NCBI RefSeq assembly: GCF_000372725.1
Contig: NW_005197426.1
Span: forward strand, 327,599-391,598
Origin: Emiliania huxleyi CCMP1516
Lineage: Eukaryota; Haptophyta; Isochrysidales; Noelaerhabdaceae
DNA: 64,000 nt
Direction: 5' to 3'
The position numbers and the translations under genes are program-made. Positions within the stretch are counted from its first letter, which is position 1. The number at the start of each line of letters is the position of its first letter. Of this stretch, positions 30,193-39,047 are shown piece after piece. The notes under the pieces are model-generated. The model was not told where the DNA came from. It searched no databases and saw only the letters and a list, made by a program, of their open reading frames with translations.

Positions 30193-30207
30193 GAAAAGAA
30201 TTTTCCC
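30193..30207 (-). promoter_or_regulatory. AAAATTCTTTT start-proximal motif (RCC1 gene)
   Basis: Minus strand GGGAAAATTCTTTTC lies only 6-20 bp before the start codon, so here it would be within the leader rather than a distal promoter. Confidence 0.4.
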
Positions 30208-30548
30208 GGCCCTCCAAGTGCTTCCGAGGCAAGACACCGAGCGCGGTCAGGCTGGGCACAAGCCGCGGGCGGCGCGGGCGCGGCGGCCGCGGCCGCGGCG
30301 GCGGCGGCGGCGAGGTCAAGAGCAACAAGAAGGACTGGGCGAGCGTCGCCCGCGGAGCCGCCCGCTCCTCCTACGACGGCGGCCCACGCCTCGAGTCGAA
30401 CGAGCCCTCCCTCTACGAGGGGAGCGACGAGGATTTCTAGGAACGGCCGCCGAGCCCTTCCCGCAGCGCAACCCTAGCAGCGCAGCGGGCAGGGCGGCTC
30501 GCGCAGCGCGCGCGCGCGCGACCGCGAGCCGCACGCGAGCACGCACGC

Positions 30549-30573
30549 GAGCGAGCGAGCGAGCGAGCGAGCG

Positions 30574-30660
<87 letters not shown>
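30549..30660 (+). repeat. (GAGC)n then (AC)n microsatellite
   Basis: About six GAGC units followed by more than 40 AC dinucleotides. The reading frames through it are artefacts. Confidence 0.97.
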
Positions 30661-30664
<4 letters not shown>

Positions 30665-30789
30665 TGTACACATGCACAGACACACAGCCCCTTCCCCTTC
30701 CTCAAGGGCGAGGACACGCGCAGGGGTCGCACTTCTAGCGAGGCCCACAGAGTGGGAGACTCCTATCACCGCCACTGCCACCCACGTGT

Positions 30790-31185
30790 CAGTCTGCCTG
30801 TGGTAGAAGAGACTGCCGGTGAGAAGTCGGAGGAAGGTCGCTAGTCGAGAGAGATCGCCAGTGGATAGGGAGTCCACCGTGCTGCGAGCCTGTCGCTGTC
30901 CCTTGTCAGGAGCAGGAGAACTAGGAGAGCGCAACCAGTAGGAGGCCCGCGCTTGCCCCCGTGCCGCCGGGTGCAACCTGTCCTATACGAGAGAGGAATC
31001 CCTGGGACCCTGTCGTGAGGGTGAACCCCCTGCCCAGCCCCCCTCCGTGTCGCGATGCGCTCCCCGCTCCCGTTCCCCTGTGTCCCTGATCGTCCTACAA
31101 GATCCTGCTCGTGCAGGTGGGGACCCTGTCCTTCTCCCACCCCTCGTTTGGCGTGTCCGTTGTATTTATTTATTTATTTATAGAG
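30790..31185 (-). repeat. Family A, near full-length copy (SINE-like)
   Basis: The longest copy, about 400 bp. From 30790 it runs TCTGCCTGTGGTAG, GAGACTGCC, CGCCAGTGGAT, GAGTCCACCGTG, CGAGCCTGTCG, CCCTTGTCAGGAGCAGGAG, then CTGCTCGTGCAGGTGGGGAC, GGCGTGTCCGTTG and ends in (TTTA)n at about 31180. Every block is found in reverse order at 52726-53170. The body length, fixed order and simple-repeat end suit a SINE. Confidence 0.75.
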
Positions 31186-31284
31186 GCAAGACACCCCGGA
31201 GTGAGAGTAAGGAGACCGCGGAGGGGGGTCCGGAGTGGTGAGGCGCCGGGGGTGGGTGGGCGTCGTGTCCGTGTCTGGTGTTTA

Positions 31285-31520
31285 CTAGCTCCGAGTAGAG
31301 GGGGCGTTCTGCTGCTAGGGGAAACCCGGAGCGCGGAGCTAACCCTCGGAGACCCGTGTTTATTTTATGGCCCTTTCCCTGCGAACGCGCACCCCCCCTT
31401 AGGGGTCAGGGCTCTCTTGCCCGTAGCCCGATACCGATCATCCGGCCCGCTGGGTGCGCTTCTTAGCTCCCCGGCCCTGGATGTGAGGTTAATGACTGCA
31501 CTCCAAGTGCTCCAAGTGCT
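31285..31520 (+). repeat. Dispersed repeat family D, copy 1
   Basis: Starts CTAGCTCCGAGTAGAGGGGG and ends CTCCAAGTGCTCCAAGTGCT. It is matched over the whole length by 42255-42551 (same orientation), including AACCCTCGGAGACCCGTG and GGTGCGCTTCTTAGCTCCCC. Confidence 0.85.
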
Positions 31521-32607
31521 CCCGTCGTCTCGCGACACGCGAGAAAAAGGAAGCCGCTGTGCGCCGCCCTCGGTGTTTTATTCCCTTTCGGGCACGGATT
31601 CGAGGTGCCATGACGCCGCTGCGAGAATTGGCGACAGACTGCGACGAGAGATAGGGCGAGGCAGACGGCCATCAGCGCACCCTCTCTGCGGGCGGATGCG
31701 GCGGCGCGGCGGGGTGGAAAAAAGAAAAATGCGGTTATTATGGATGCGCGTCGCTTTTCTTCTCTAATCGAGAGTCATCACTGCCATCGCCACGCGACAG
31801 CTCTTCCGGGCTGCGCCCAGCACCGCGTGTCGATCGCTCACCAGATGACGCAGCTCCGCCGCACGCTTGTCGCTCTTTGCGCATGCCGATCAGCGTTGAG
31901 CTTCGCCCAGTCTTCCTCGACTACACGCCAGCATCGAGCGGCCACAAGCACATCTCAGGTAGGTGGCCGCTGTCGCCTCTCTGGGGGGGCGCGGGGGCCC
32001 CCGGAGGCACCGTGCGCCACGCAGCAGTGCGGAAACGGGGCTCCGGCGCTCAGAGTCGCTCAGAGCACCGACTTCCCGAATGGTTACGGTTGGTTAGAGG
32101 GCAGATTTGGAGAGATCTCGAGGAGTACATACAGATAGACCCTCCAACCAAGAAAACTCCGACCTGATCGGTCGTACTGACCGCCGACAGATCACTCCAG
32201 ACAGCAGACAGGCCGACGTCTGCACGTGGCCGGCCGGGCGAGAGGCTTGACACGATCCCACCCTGCGACCCTGACGCTGCTGCTCTAGCTATCAGACATG
32301 CATTGCTGACTGCTGCCACAATGTGCGACCTGTGCTGGCCCACTTGGCGGCCTTCCCGGTCAGTGGTGAGGCGCAGTTCAGAGCTGTCGATGGCGCGAAC
32401 GCGCGATGCCGCACTGGTCCCACGTTGGTGACACGAGACCACTAAGTTTGCCTCTTGAGCAACGCGAGAAAAGTGGAATCAGTCAGTGCTCTCCAAACAG
32501 TCGCTCGCCTCATAACTTCCCCCCCCCCTCGGGCCGGCGCACGACAAAGGGCTAACCTCGGAATGTAAGCGCACTATGGCTGTGCTGTCTCCTACACAGC
32601 CATCTTA
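31521..32607. other. No supported gene
   Basis: Frames at 31740-32138 (+) and 32050-32442 (-) are open but show no domain and no splice-linked partner. This lies between repeat D and the foldback element. Confidence 0.45.
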
Positions 32608-33250
32608 CCTAAGGATGGCTGAGCTAGCTACAGTGCAGCCACATCCTTCAGCCCGATGGCTGCAACACACACACGGCAGCCATCCTTAGTAGACATGGCT
32701 GGAGACGCACTACCGCAGCCATAACCGGTTACCGCCCGCCTCGAGGTGAGCCCTCTTGGCTGAGCTGGCTTCATCGCAGCCATCTTGGGTAAGATGGCTG
32801 GGGGACAGCCATTTCAGCCATTTCAGCCATCTACTATGGCTGGGGCACAGAGATTGCAGCCATCCTCCAGAGCCATGGCTGGTGATAATTCGATGGCAGC
32901 CAATGGCAGCCGTCCCGCGAGGCCGGGGGCGGCAAGCGCGCAGCCATTTGTGCGTGTGGCGCGGGGGCGGCGGACGGCTGCCATCGAATTATCACCAGCC
33001 ATGCTCCGGAGGATGGCTGCACTGACTGTGCCCCAGCCATAGTAGATGGCTGAAATGGCTGTGGCCCAGCCATCTTACCCAAGATGGCTGCGATATAGCC
33101 AGCTCAGCCATGAGGGCCCGCCCCGGGGCGTGCGGTATGGCTGCAGCAGCGAGCTTCCAGCCATCCCTACTCAGGAGGCTGCCCTGTGTGTATTGCAGCC
33201 ATCGGCCTGGAGGCTCTGGCTGCACTGCAGCTAGCTCAGCCATCCTTAGG
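32608..33250. repeat. 640-bp foldback element built of AGCCAT/ATGGCT units
   Basis: Arms 32608-32900 and 32976-33250 are inverted copies of each other. The outer ends are CCTAAGGATGGCTGAGCTAG and its complement; the inner ends are GGTGATAATTCGATGGCAGC and its complement. The loop is about 75 nt and GC-rich. Each arm is itself a chain of small palindromes (CAGCCAT..ATGGCTG) spaced about 40-60 bp. No coding function is credible. A foldback transposon or hairpin-RNA source is possible. Confidence 0.9.
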
Positions 33251-33360
33251 CTTGTACCCATTGTCCTGGTGCACTCTGCGTGTAAGGCGGTGTAAGGAAC
33301 TCTAAGTGGAACTCTAAGGAGAGACGTCGAGATACTGTGTACAGTGCGAGGCGTGGCGAT

Positions 33361-33450
33361 AGAAATCGGGGCGTCGGCATCCAGCAGCCGATTTCTGTTT
33401 CGGCGAGGGAAATCGGGCGAGCCAGCAGCCGATTTCTATAAGCGATTTCT
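33361..33450 (+). repeat. Left subterminal repeat of the transposon
   Basis: AGAAATCGG to GCGATTTCT, with two CCAGCAGCCGATTTCT sites. It is about 80 percent alike by eye to 38802-38896 and is a probable transposase-binding array. Confidence 0.75.
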
Positions 33451-33868
33451 GCCAAAATTTTCTTCGGCGCTGCGCGCCGGTCACTATACGGTCTAGATAC
33501 TAGTACACTAAAAGGTTGCACTGAGATACGAATTCAATCCTCCCGCTTAACCGTCCCTGAACCCACTAAATTGCGTCTGTACCCACGCGGCAAACATTCA
33601 TTCATTTCGTGTGTGCGTGCTCGCTCGTGCGCCGAACCAAGTTCTGCTTCAACAAACCCGTCGAGAGGCCACGTCACGCCGGTGTCCCCTTTTTCTGCAT
33701 CTTTGTGGGTGTGGCAGCCCACTTTGCCAGTCCCTAGAGGTGTCTTTGACATTTGACTTCGATGTCTGGTGGGGGACGATTTATGTCTGGTGGGGGACGC
33801 AGGTGCTCAAAGGTTGCGGGCGTGTCACCACTCGCGCCTTCGCTCCCGACACTGGGTTATGCAACGAC

Positions 33869-35086
33869 ATGCCGAAAAGGGAGCGATCCGCGGCGCAGGC
33901 ACGCGCTGAGGCCGTGTATAGACGCGCCAATCCGGATGATAGGGGCGATCGGGGCCGTGACCGCAGGGCCGAGAAGGTCGAGTACAGACGCAGACTCAAG
34001 AAAACGAGAGCGGAGGCCGCCGCCCTCGCGGTGCCTGACGCTGCTCCTGCGGCTCTCGTTCCCGTCCCGATTCCGTCTACCGTCCCTCGGCCACGGGCCC
34101 TCGGCCAGCACGGCAGGGGCCACCTGCTCGTCGCGAGGCAGCCGAGCTTGGCACTTCCGCCGCCCCTCGCCGCTCTTCCACCTACAATTGCTCCTCGCCT
34201 CGTCGCTCCGATCCCGCCTTTGGCGCCGACCGCGAGCCGGTACGGCGGCCTCGCCCTGCGCGACATCGCCTTTGGCAGCAGCCAGGGTCGCCTCGGCAAG
34301 GGCGGCCAAGGCACCGTTAGGCTTGGCCGCCACTACGGTGGTCGTCTCGCGGTGAAGCAGCCGCTGCGCGCGAGCAGCGCCTTTGCCTCCGAGTGTCAGA
34401 TCGCGGCAGCACTACACCATGAGAACATCATCTATGTGATGGGCTTTGCATGCGCCCCGCGCGAGACGCCGTTCCTCGCTCTCGACTATGCCGACGCAGG
34501 GACTCTGGGAGATTTGTTGATCGGGGATCAGAGGGGCGAGAGCCGCTCCCTCGGCGTGCAGATTGCAAGAGCAATGTCGTACCTGCACACGCGATCTCCC
34601 CCCATCGTGCACCTTGACCTCAAGCCATCGAACGTGCTGCTGTCGGCGCGCTCTGAGGGGCTTGTCGCTAAGCTGTGTGACTTTGGGCAGGCGAGGCGAC
34701 TAGCCGTTGGGGCGCAGCTCTCGCACTCAGGCACGCCGGGTTGGCGGGCGCCCGAGCAGGTGCGGGTGGCCCGCGACTTCGCAGTCGTGCCGCTTTCGCG
34801 TGGCACCGACGCCTGGTCGCTAGGGTGTGTCCTGGCTGCGCTCGAGGCGCCGTCGGGCGTCTGCGACCCGTACCACTTCGCCACGGGCGACGCGCCAGGC
34901 AAGTGCGACTCGCGCCTCCGACACGAGCTCGACGCAATCGTCGCGAACGGCTTCACCCGCCCGTGTGTGCCCGATGAAAGCCCGCTTGCAGGTGTGGTCA
35001 GCGCGTGTACGCACGCCCTGCCTAGCGAGCGAGCGACGTGCGCGTGGGTGCGCGCCGAGCTCGAGCAGCTTCTGCTGCAGCCGTGA
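33869..35086 (+). CDS. Protein kinase carried inside the transposon
   Basis: Met at 33869 gives about 405 residues. After a basic, Pro/Ala-rich N-terminus comes a complete protein-kinase fold: glycine loop LGKGGQGTVRLG, VAIK-type lysine (RLAVKQPL), catalytic loop VHLDLKPSNVLL (HLD in place of HRD), CDFGQA, and RAPEQVRVA in place of APE, followed by DAWSLGCVLAALE. Ser/Thr (TKL-like) specificity is likely. All key catalytic residues except the HRD Arg are present. It lies between the transposon's left end and the divergent small gene and is on the same strand as the transposase. It could be element cargo that modifies transposase or host factors, or a host gene caught between two ends. Confidence 0.82.
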   Translation: MPKRERSAAQARAEAVYRRANPDDRGDRGRDRRAEKVEYRRRLKKTRAEAAALAVPDAAPAALVPVPIPSTVPRPRALGQHGRGHLLVARQPSLALPPPLAALPPTIAPRLVAPIPPLAPTASRYGGLALRDIAFGSSQGRLGKGGQGTVRLGRHYGGRLAVKQPLRASSAFASECQIAAALHHENIIYVMGFACAPRETPFLALDYADAGTLGDLLIGDQRGESRSLGVQIARAMSYLHTRSPPIVHLDLKPSNVLLSARSEGLVAKLCDFGQARRLAVGAQLSHSGTPGWRAPEQVRVARDFAVVPLSRGTDAWSLGCVLAALEAPSGVCDPYHFATGDAPGKCDSRLRHELDAIVANGFTRPCVPDESPLAGVVSACTHALPSERATCAWVRAELEQLLLQP

Positions 35087-35331
35087 GCGCAGAGAGTGAC
35101 GCGCGAGTGACGGGCGAGGCCGATTGTCGATCTGGTTGGTGCCATGTTTTGAGGGTGTATGAAATCTGTAATTGTCAAATGACACCCGGCTAGGCCGACA
35201 CAGCCCCCCTCCCCCACTCGCCGCGCTCACAGTCTCGCACAAAATAAACAGCCGGGAGCCGGGCGTCGGGTCGTGTGGGCACAGCCTCACACAGCCTCAG
35301 CAGACACAGCCTGCGCGACGAGCCGGCCCGC

Positions 35332-35763
35332 CTAGGCAAAGGGCGAAAAGCAGAGGATCGCCGCATTCACGCCGTTGCGGCGCGACGGCGTCAGTCCCTC
35401 CGGCGTGACGGGCGGCGCGGTAACACGCGCCCGTTTCTTGCCGCCGGCGTTGACCGGAGCGGTCGAGGACGACGCAGCGGCAACTACGCCGTTGACGGGA
35501 GCCGGGCTCGGCTTCGGCATGCGCGAGAAGAATTTGTGAAGTGTCCCATGCTCGCTCGCTGGCGAGAGGGCCATCAGGCGCTTGAGCGCATCCTCCTTGT
35601 ACTTGGTCACCATGTGGGCCGGGAGGTCTCGGGCTTGGCGGCGCGTCAGCGGCGGCACGACCGGCTCGTCGAGGGGGTCCTTCGTGGCGGCGACCTTGCG
35701 CTTGTGCGCGCGGACGTACACCTTGCGGAGGCGTGGCTGAGGGCACTCTCCCGAGGGCGGCAT
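35332..35763 (-). CDS. Small basic protein with PIP-box-like motif
   Basis: About 143 residues from Met 35763 (MPPSGECPQPRLRKVYVRAH), divergent from the transposase with only about 96 bp between the two starts, so a shared promoter is likely. It has the middle helix LTRRQARDLPAHMVTKYKED, then HGTLHKFFSRMPKP, which resembles a PCNA-interacting (PIP) box with the first Gln changed, and a basic GGKKRARV stretch like a nuclear localisation signal. No enzyme domain is seen. Its position suggests an accessory protein of the transposon. Confidence 0.6.
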   Translation of the reverse strand: MPPSGECPQPRLRKVYVRAHKRKVAATKDPLDEPVVPPLTRRQARDLPAHMVTKYKEDALKRLMALSPASEHGTLHKFFSRMPKPSPAPVNGVVAAASSSTAPVNAGGKKRARVTAPPVTPEGLTPSRRNGVNAAILCFSPFA

Positions 35764-35859
35764 GGCGACTTGCTGTGGATGTAGTCGATGTGTGCAGTGT
35801 GCAGGATTTGCACCCTTTTTGCATTCATCCTGACACGTGACACTACGCGAGCAGCACCC

Positions 35860-38598
35860 ATGGAGGCGCTGGTCAACACTGTGCTGCTGGCTGCACACCC
35901 GAGCCTTCGCGAGCGCTGCAACGCCGCAAAGGTCGTGTCGGTCCTCGAGGAGCTCGGGGCGTACGACTCGTCCGCACTGCGGTCACTCCTCTCGTCGTTC
36001 ACCGACACCGTCGCACACAAGCTGAAGGAGGAGGAAGCAGCACCGCCAGCTCTGGTCGCCGCGCTGGCGACGCATGTCGACTCGGGCAGCCTATCAGAGC
36101 CTCAGAACATCGGCGGCGCGATGGACGCGACAGCTGCAACCTCCTCCTCGAGCAGCGCCGCCGCTGCTGTCACCCCGAGGACGGTGAAGGCGAAGGCCGG
36201 CGGCGGCAAGCATAGCACGCTGCAGCAGAAGTCGATCGGCGCGTTCTTTGCTGGTGGCACCAGGACTACGTACGCGACGCTGCCGGGCATAGGCCGTCAG
36301 ATCAGATCCGTTACCTCGCTCACGCCCGAGCAGCTGCAGGCTGTGGGCAAGGCGCCCGAGAAGTTCACGTCGTGCGCCAAGGGCTGTGGGCAGACATTCT
36401 TGCACGGGCCTGCGCGCGTTGCGCACGAAAAGTTCTGCAGCGGTCGCGCGGCCGAGACGGCCGCCGAAGTCGCCGCCGCCGCAGAGGCTGCCGCCTCCGC
36501 TGCCACCACCACCCAGCCCGCCACCGCCGTCACCGAGGCTGCCGCCGAAGCCGCTGACAGCAGCGACGACGAGCAGCCACCCGCGAAAGCACCAAAGCTG
36601 CGCGCGGATGGCGGCATCAAGCAGAGTGGGCTCCGCCAGGGCGAGAAGAAGGGCATGAAACACTCGCTCTACTTTAAGCTCGAGGTGGTGCGCACGCTGC
36701 GCAGGTTGCAGAGCCTCGAGAAGCGCTGGGAGAAGGCGCCGAGTGGCTGGCGTGGCGCCGGCATCGAGACGTCGGAGATTCACAAGGGCGTACACCCCTC
36801 CCTCGTGTCCAAGTGGGGCGGCAAGGAGGACGAGCTGCACATGGCGCTGCAGCACGAGAACCGCGTCAGCCGTAAGCAGAAGCACCGCACCGGCACGATG
36901 GCGACGTTCCAGTCGCGCGGCGCACGGCGGACGACCCTCCATCGCGGCCGCGCGCCGCCTTTCGCTGCGGTCGAGGTGGAGCTGCACAAGCGCTACCGCG
37001 ACAAGCGGACGCGTGGCGAGCGCGTGACCGGCCAATGGCTTCGCGTCTCCATGAAGCGCCTCGTGCGCGAGTTCGCCGGCGCCGACGTGGCCGACGGCTT
37101 CAAGGCGTCCAAGTGGTGGCTGCGGTCGTTCGCGCGGCGCTTCGGCATGTCGCTCCGGCGCAAGTCGAACAGCCGCGCCGAGTCCGTCCTCGTGCGGCTG
37201 CCGAAGATCAAGCGCTGGCACGCGCGCCTCCGTCGCCGCCTCCGTGGCGGCCTGCAGGAGAAGCTCGACCCAAAGTGGGGACGCTGGTTGCCGCGCAACC
37301 GGCTGAGCGTCGACCAGGTGCCGTGCAACCTCCGAGCGGGCGATGGGCGCACCTACGACGACACGGGCGCCAAGCGCGTCTGGCTGGCGGGGGCGAAGGC
37401 TGACGACGGCAAGCGCTTCTGCACGCTGCAGATCGTCGCGCGCGCGAGCAACGGCGACGCCTCGATGCCGCGGCACGGGCAGCCCAAGCTGTGCGTGATC
37501 TTTCGCGGCCAGGGCAAGCAGATCTCGCAGAATGAGCGAGATGCGCGCCACTCCGACGTGCAGGTGCGCTTCCAGCCGAAGGCGTGGGCTGACGACCAGC
37601 TCTGCGAGGACTTCGCGGACGTGGAGATGCGCGAGGCGACGGCGGCCGCACGCGCCGCGGGCGAGCGGAGCGTCGCCATCTTCGACAACCTCTCCGGCCA
37701 GACGACGCCCGAGCACCTGCGCAACCTGCAGCGCCGCGCCCACTGCGACCGCCACCTGCTGCCGACTGGCTCGACGGGCGAGCTGATGCTCATCGACGGC
37801 GGCATCGGCGTCCGCCTCAAGAACCTGATGGGCGACGAGATGGACACGTGGCTCGAGCAGCCGGGCCACCTCGAGCGCTGGACCAAGGGCCCCAAGGAGG
37901 GTGGCCTCAAGGCGTGGCAGAAGCGTTCGCTCATCACGCAGATCGCGGGCCGAGCGTGGGAGACGCTCTGCGCCACGTATGACTTCGAGAAGTCGGCGCG
38001 CAGCCTCGGCCTGCTCATGACTGTCGACGGCTCCGGCGACGAGCACATCTGCGTGCAGGGGGTGACGGACTACACCTTCAAGGACGAGGACGGCGGATCG
38101 GACGGCGGGGAGAGCGAGGCGGACGAGGACGAGGCGGAGCTCGCCGATGTCGACGAGGCGGCGGGCGAGGAGGAGGGCGAGGAGGAGGGCGAGGAGGAGG
38201 CGGAGGACGGCATGGAGGACTCAGAGGACGAGGACGAGGACGACACCGCCGTGCGCATGCAGGCATGCGGCGAGGCTCCGGCAATGCCCCCGAAGGGCTA
38301 CGTCTATGCGGCGACGTGCCCGCCGCTGGCGAACGACGACGAGCAGCGCGCGCTGTGCCGGCGCAAGATCCTCGCCGCGCACCTCCTCGACGGCGCCACC
38401 GGCTGGTACGTTGGCACCGTGCAGCACTTCGGCGTGGGCTCCTCGTGGCGTCAGCCTGACGCGACGCACATCGTCATCTACTCCCAGAAAGAGACGGGCA
38501 CCAAGCACCTCGCGGGCCGTGTCGCGTGCAAGCTAGCCGCCGACAACTATGGCGCGAGCGAGTGGTGGCTCCTGCTGGAGCCGGCGCCAGAGAGCTGA
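35860..38598 (+). CDS. Pogo/DDE_1-family transposase
   Basis: About 912 residues from Met 35860 (the frame is open to Met 35788). Order: N-terminal region with a perfect PIP box QKSIGAFF (36226-36249); a C2H2-like knuckle CAKGCGQTF..HEKFC; a HTH region (YFKLEVVRTLRR, IHKGVHPSLVSKW); a CENP-B/Tc5-type HTH (VADGFKASKWWLRSFARRFG); and the DDD catalytic core: LSVDQVPCNL (first Asp), VAIFDNLSGQTTPEH (second), LLPTGSTGELMLIDGGIGVR (third). An acidic Glu/Asp run (about 38090-38240) precedes a C-terminal domain with GWYVGTVQHFG that resembles a chromo/Tudor-like fold. Pogo transposase is known to bind PCNA through a PIP motif, which fits. The frame is uninterrupted with all three acidic residues present, so the enzyme could be active. 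Confidence 0.87.
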   Translation: MEALVNTVLLAAHPSLRERCNAAKVVSVLEELGAYDSSALRSLLSSFTDTVAHKLKEEEAAPPALVAALATHVDSGSLSEPQNIGGAMDATAATSSSSSAAAAVTPRTVKAKAGGGKHSTLQQKSIGAFFAGGTRTTYATLPGIGRQIRSVTSLTPEQLQAVGKAPEKFTSCAKGCGQTFLHGPARVAHEKFCSGRAAETAAEVAAAAEAAASAATTTQPATAVTEAAAEAADSSDDEQPPAKAPKLRADGGIKQSGLRQGEKKGMKHSLYFKLEVVRTLRRLQSLEKRWEKAPSGWRGAGIETSEIHKGVHPSLVSKWGGKEDELHMALQHENRVSRKQKHRTGTMATFQSRGARRTTLHRGRAPPFAAVEVELHKRYRDKRTRGERVTGQWLRVSMKRLVREFAGADVADGFKASKWWLRSFARRFGMSLRRKSNSRAESVLVRLPKIKRWHARLRRRLRGGLQEKLDPKWGRWLPRNRLSVDQVPCNLRAGDGRTYDDTGAKRVWLAGAKADDGKRFCTLQIVARASNGDASMPRHGQPKLCVIFRGQGKQISQNERDARHSDVQVRFQPKAWADDQLCEDFADVEMREATAAARAAGERSVAIFDNLSGQTTPEHLRNLQRRAHCDRHLLPTGSTGELMLIDGGIGVRLKNLMGDEMDTWLEQPGHLERWTKGPKEGGLKAWQKRSLITQIAGRAWETLCATYDFEKSARSLGLLMTVDGSGDEHICVQGVTDYTFKDEDGGSDGGESEADEDEAELADVDEAAGEEEGEEEGEEEAEDGMEDSEDEDEDDTAVRMQACGEAPAMPPKGYVYAATCPPLANDDEQRALCRRKILAAHLLDGATGWYVGTVQHFGVGSSWRQPDATHIVIYSQKETGTKHLAGRVACKLAADNYGASEWWLLLEPAPES

Positions 38599-38801
38599 GC
38601 ATGAGGGACTTGACGTGTTGCGTCACTGTTCACGCAAAGACACAACCCCGGGCCCAAGACTCACACTGTTCACACTATAGAGAGGGTGTAAATTGCGTTT
38701 CACCATGACTGTAGACTGAGAAGAAAGTGAAAGAACGACCTCTCTCTAAAAAGTCGTATGATTTCTAAAAATTTCTTCGCGCCTGCGGCGCGGCAGAGTA
38801 G

Positions 38802-38896
38802 AGAAATCGGGCCGGCCTCGTGCCAGCAGCCGATTTCTATTTCGGCCAGGGAAATCAGCCAAATTTCCAGCAGCCAATTTCTAAACACCGATTTCT
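38802..38896 (+). repeat. Right subterminal repeat of the transposon
   Basis: AGAAATCGG to CCGATTTCT with CCAGCAGCCGATTTCT and a diverged second site. It is in the same orientation as the left block, whereas the outermost 28 bp are inverted. Confidence 0.75.
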
Positions 38897-39047
38897 AAGG
38901 CAAGAGCACGCACTGTAGATCGTAGATGAATCAGTGTAGTAGCCTATTTTAGTAGTACAAAAAACGTGACATGCAACAACCTGCGGGCAGAAAACGTAAA
39001 CAAGATCCACGGCGGGGTCACATGGCGGGAACAAGCAAAAGCTGCAC

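Larger units (their letters stand above)
33342..38915. mobile_element. Pogo-like DNA transposon, 5.57 kb, TA target duplication
   Basis: TA is followed by CAGTGCG, 12 bases and AGAAATCGG at the left end (33340-33369). The right end mirrors this exactly: CCGATTTCT, 12 bases, CGCACTG, TA (38888-38917). TA duplication and a CAGT start are classic for the Tc1/mariner/pogo group. Inside each terminus is a copy of a 90-95 bp block (33361-33450; 38802-38896) in direct orientation that contains CCAGCAGCCGATTTCT. Between the ends lie a kinase gene, a small divergent gene and an intact-looking DDD transposase. The terminal inverted repeats are imperfect beyond these modules, so the outer limits are strongly suggested rather than proven. 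Confidence 0.7.

Noticed and set aside
30187-30440. Plus-strand frame ending SSYDGGPRLESNEPSLYEGSDEDF, opposite and upstream of the RCC1 gene
   Set aside because: The acidic end looks gene-like, but the only in-frame Met codons lie antisense within the RCC1 coding region and no splice acceptor or domain supports it.
32050-32442. Minus-strand frame resembling a transposase C-terminus
   Set aside because: No catalytic residues, no family motif and no terminal repeats; similarity too vague.
32608-33250. Several 60-90 residue frames in both strands of the foldback
   Set aside because: They are translations of the AGCCAT/ATGGCT repeats and occur symmetrically in all directions.
33342-38915. Reading the two 90-bp direct repeats at the ends as long terminal repeats
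   Set aside because: They are too short, lie inside inverted TA-CAGTGCG ends, and the gene content is a DDD transposase, so a cut-and-paste DNA transposon fits better.
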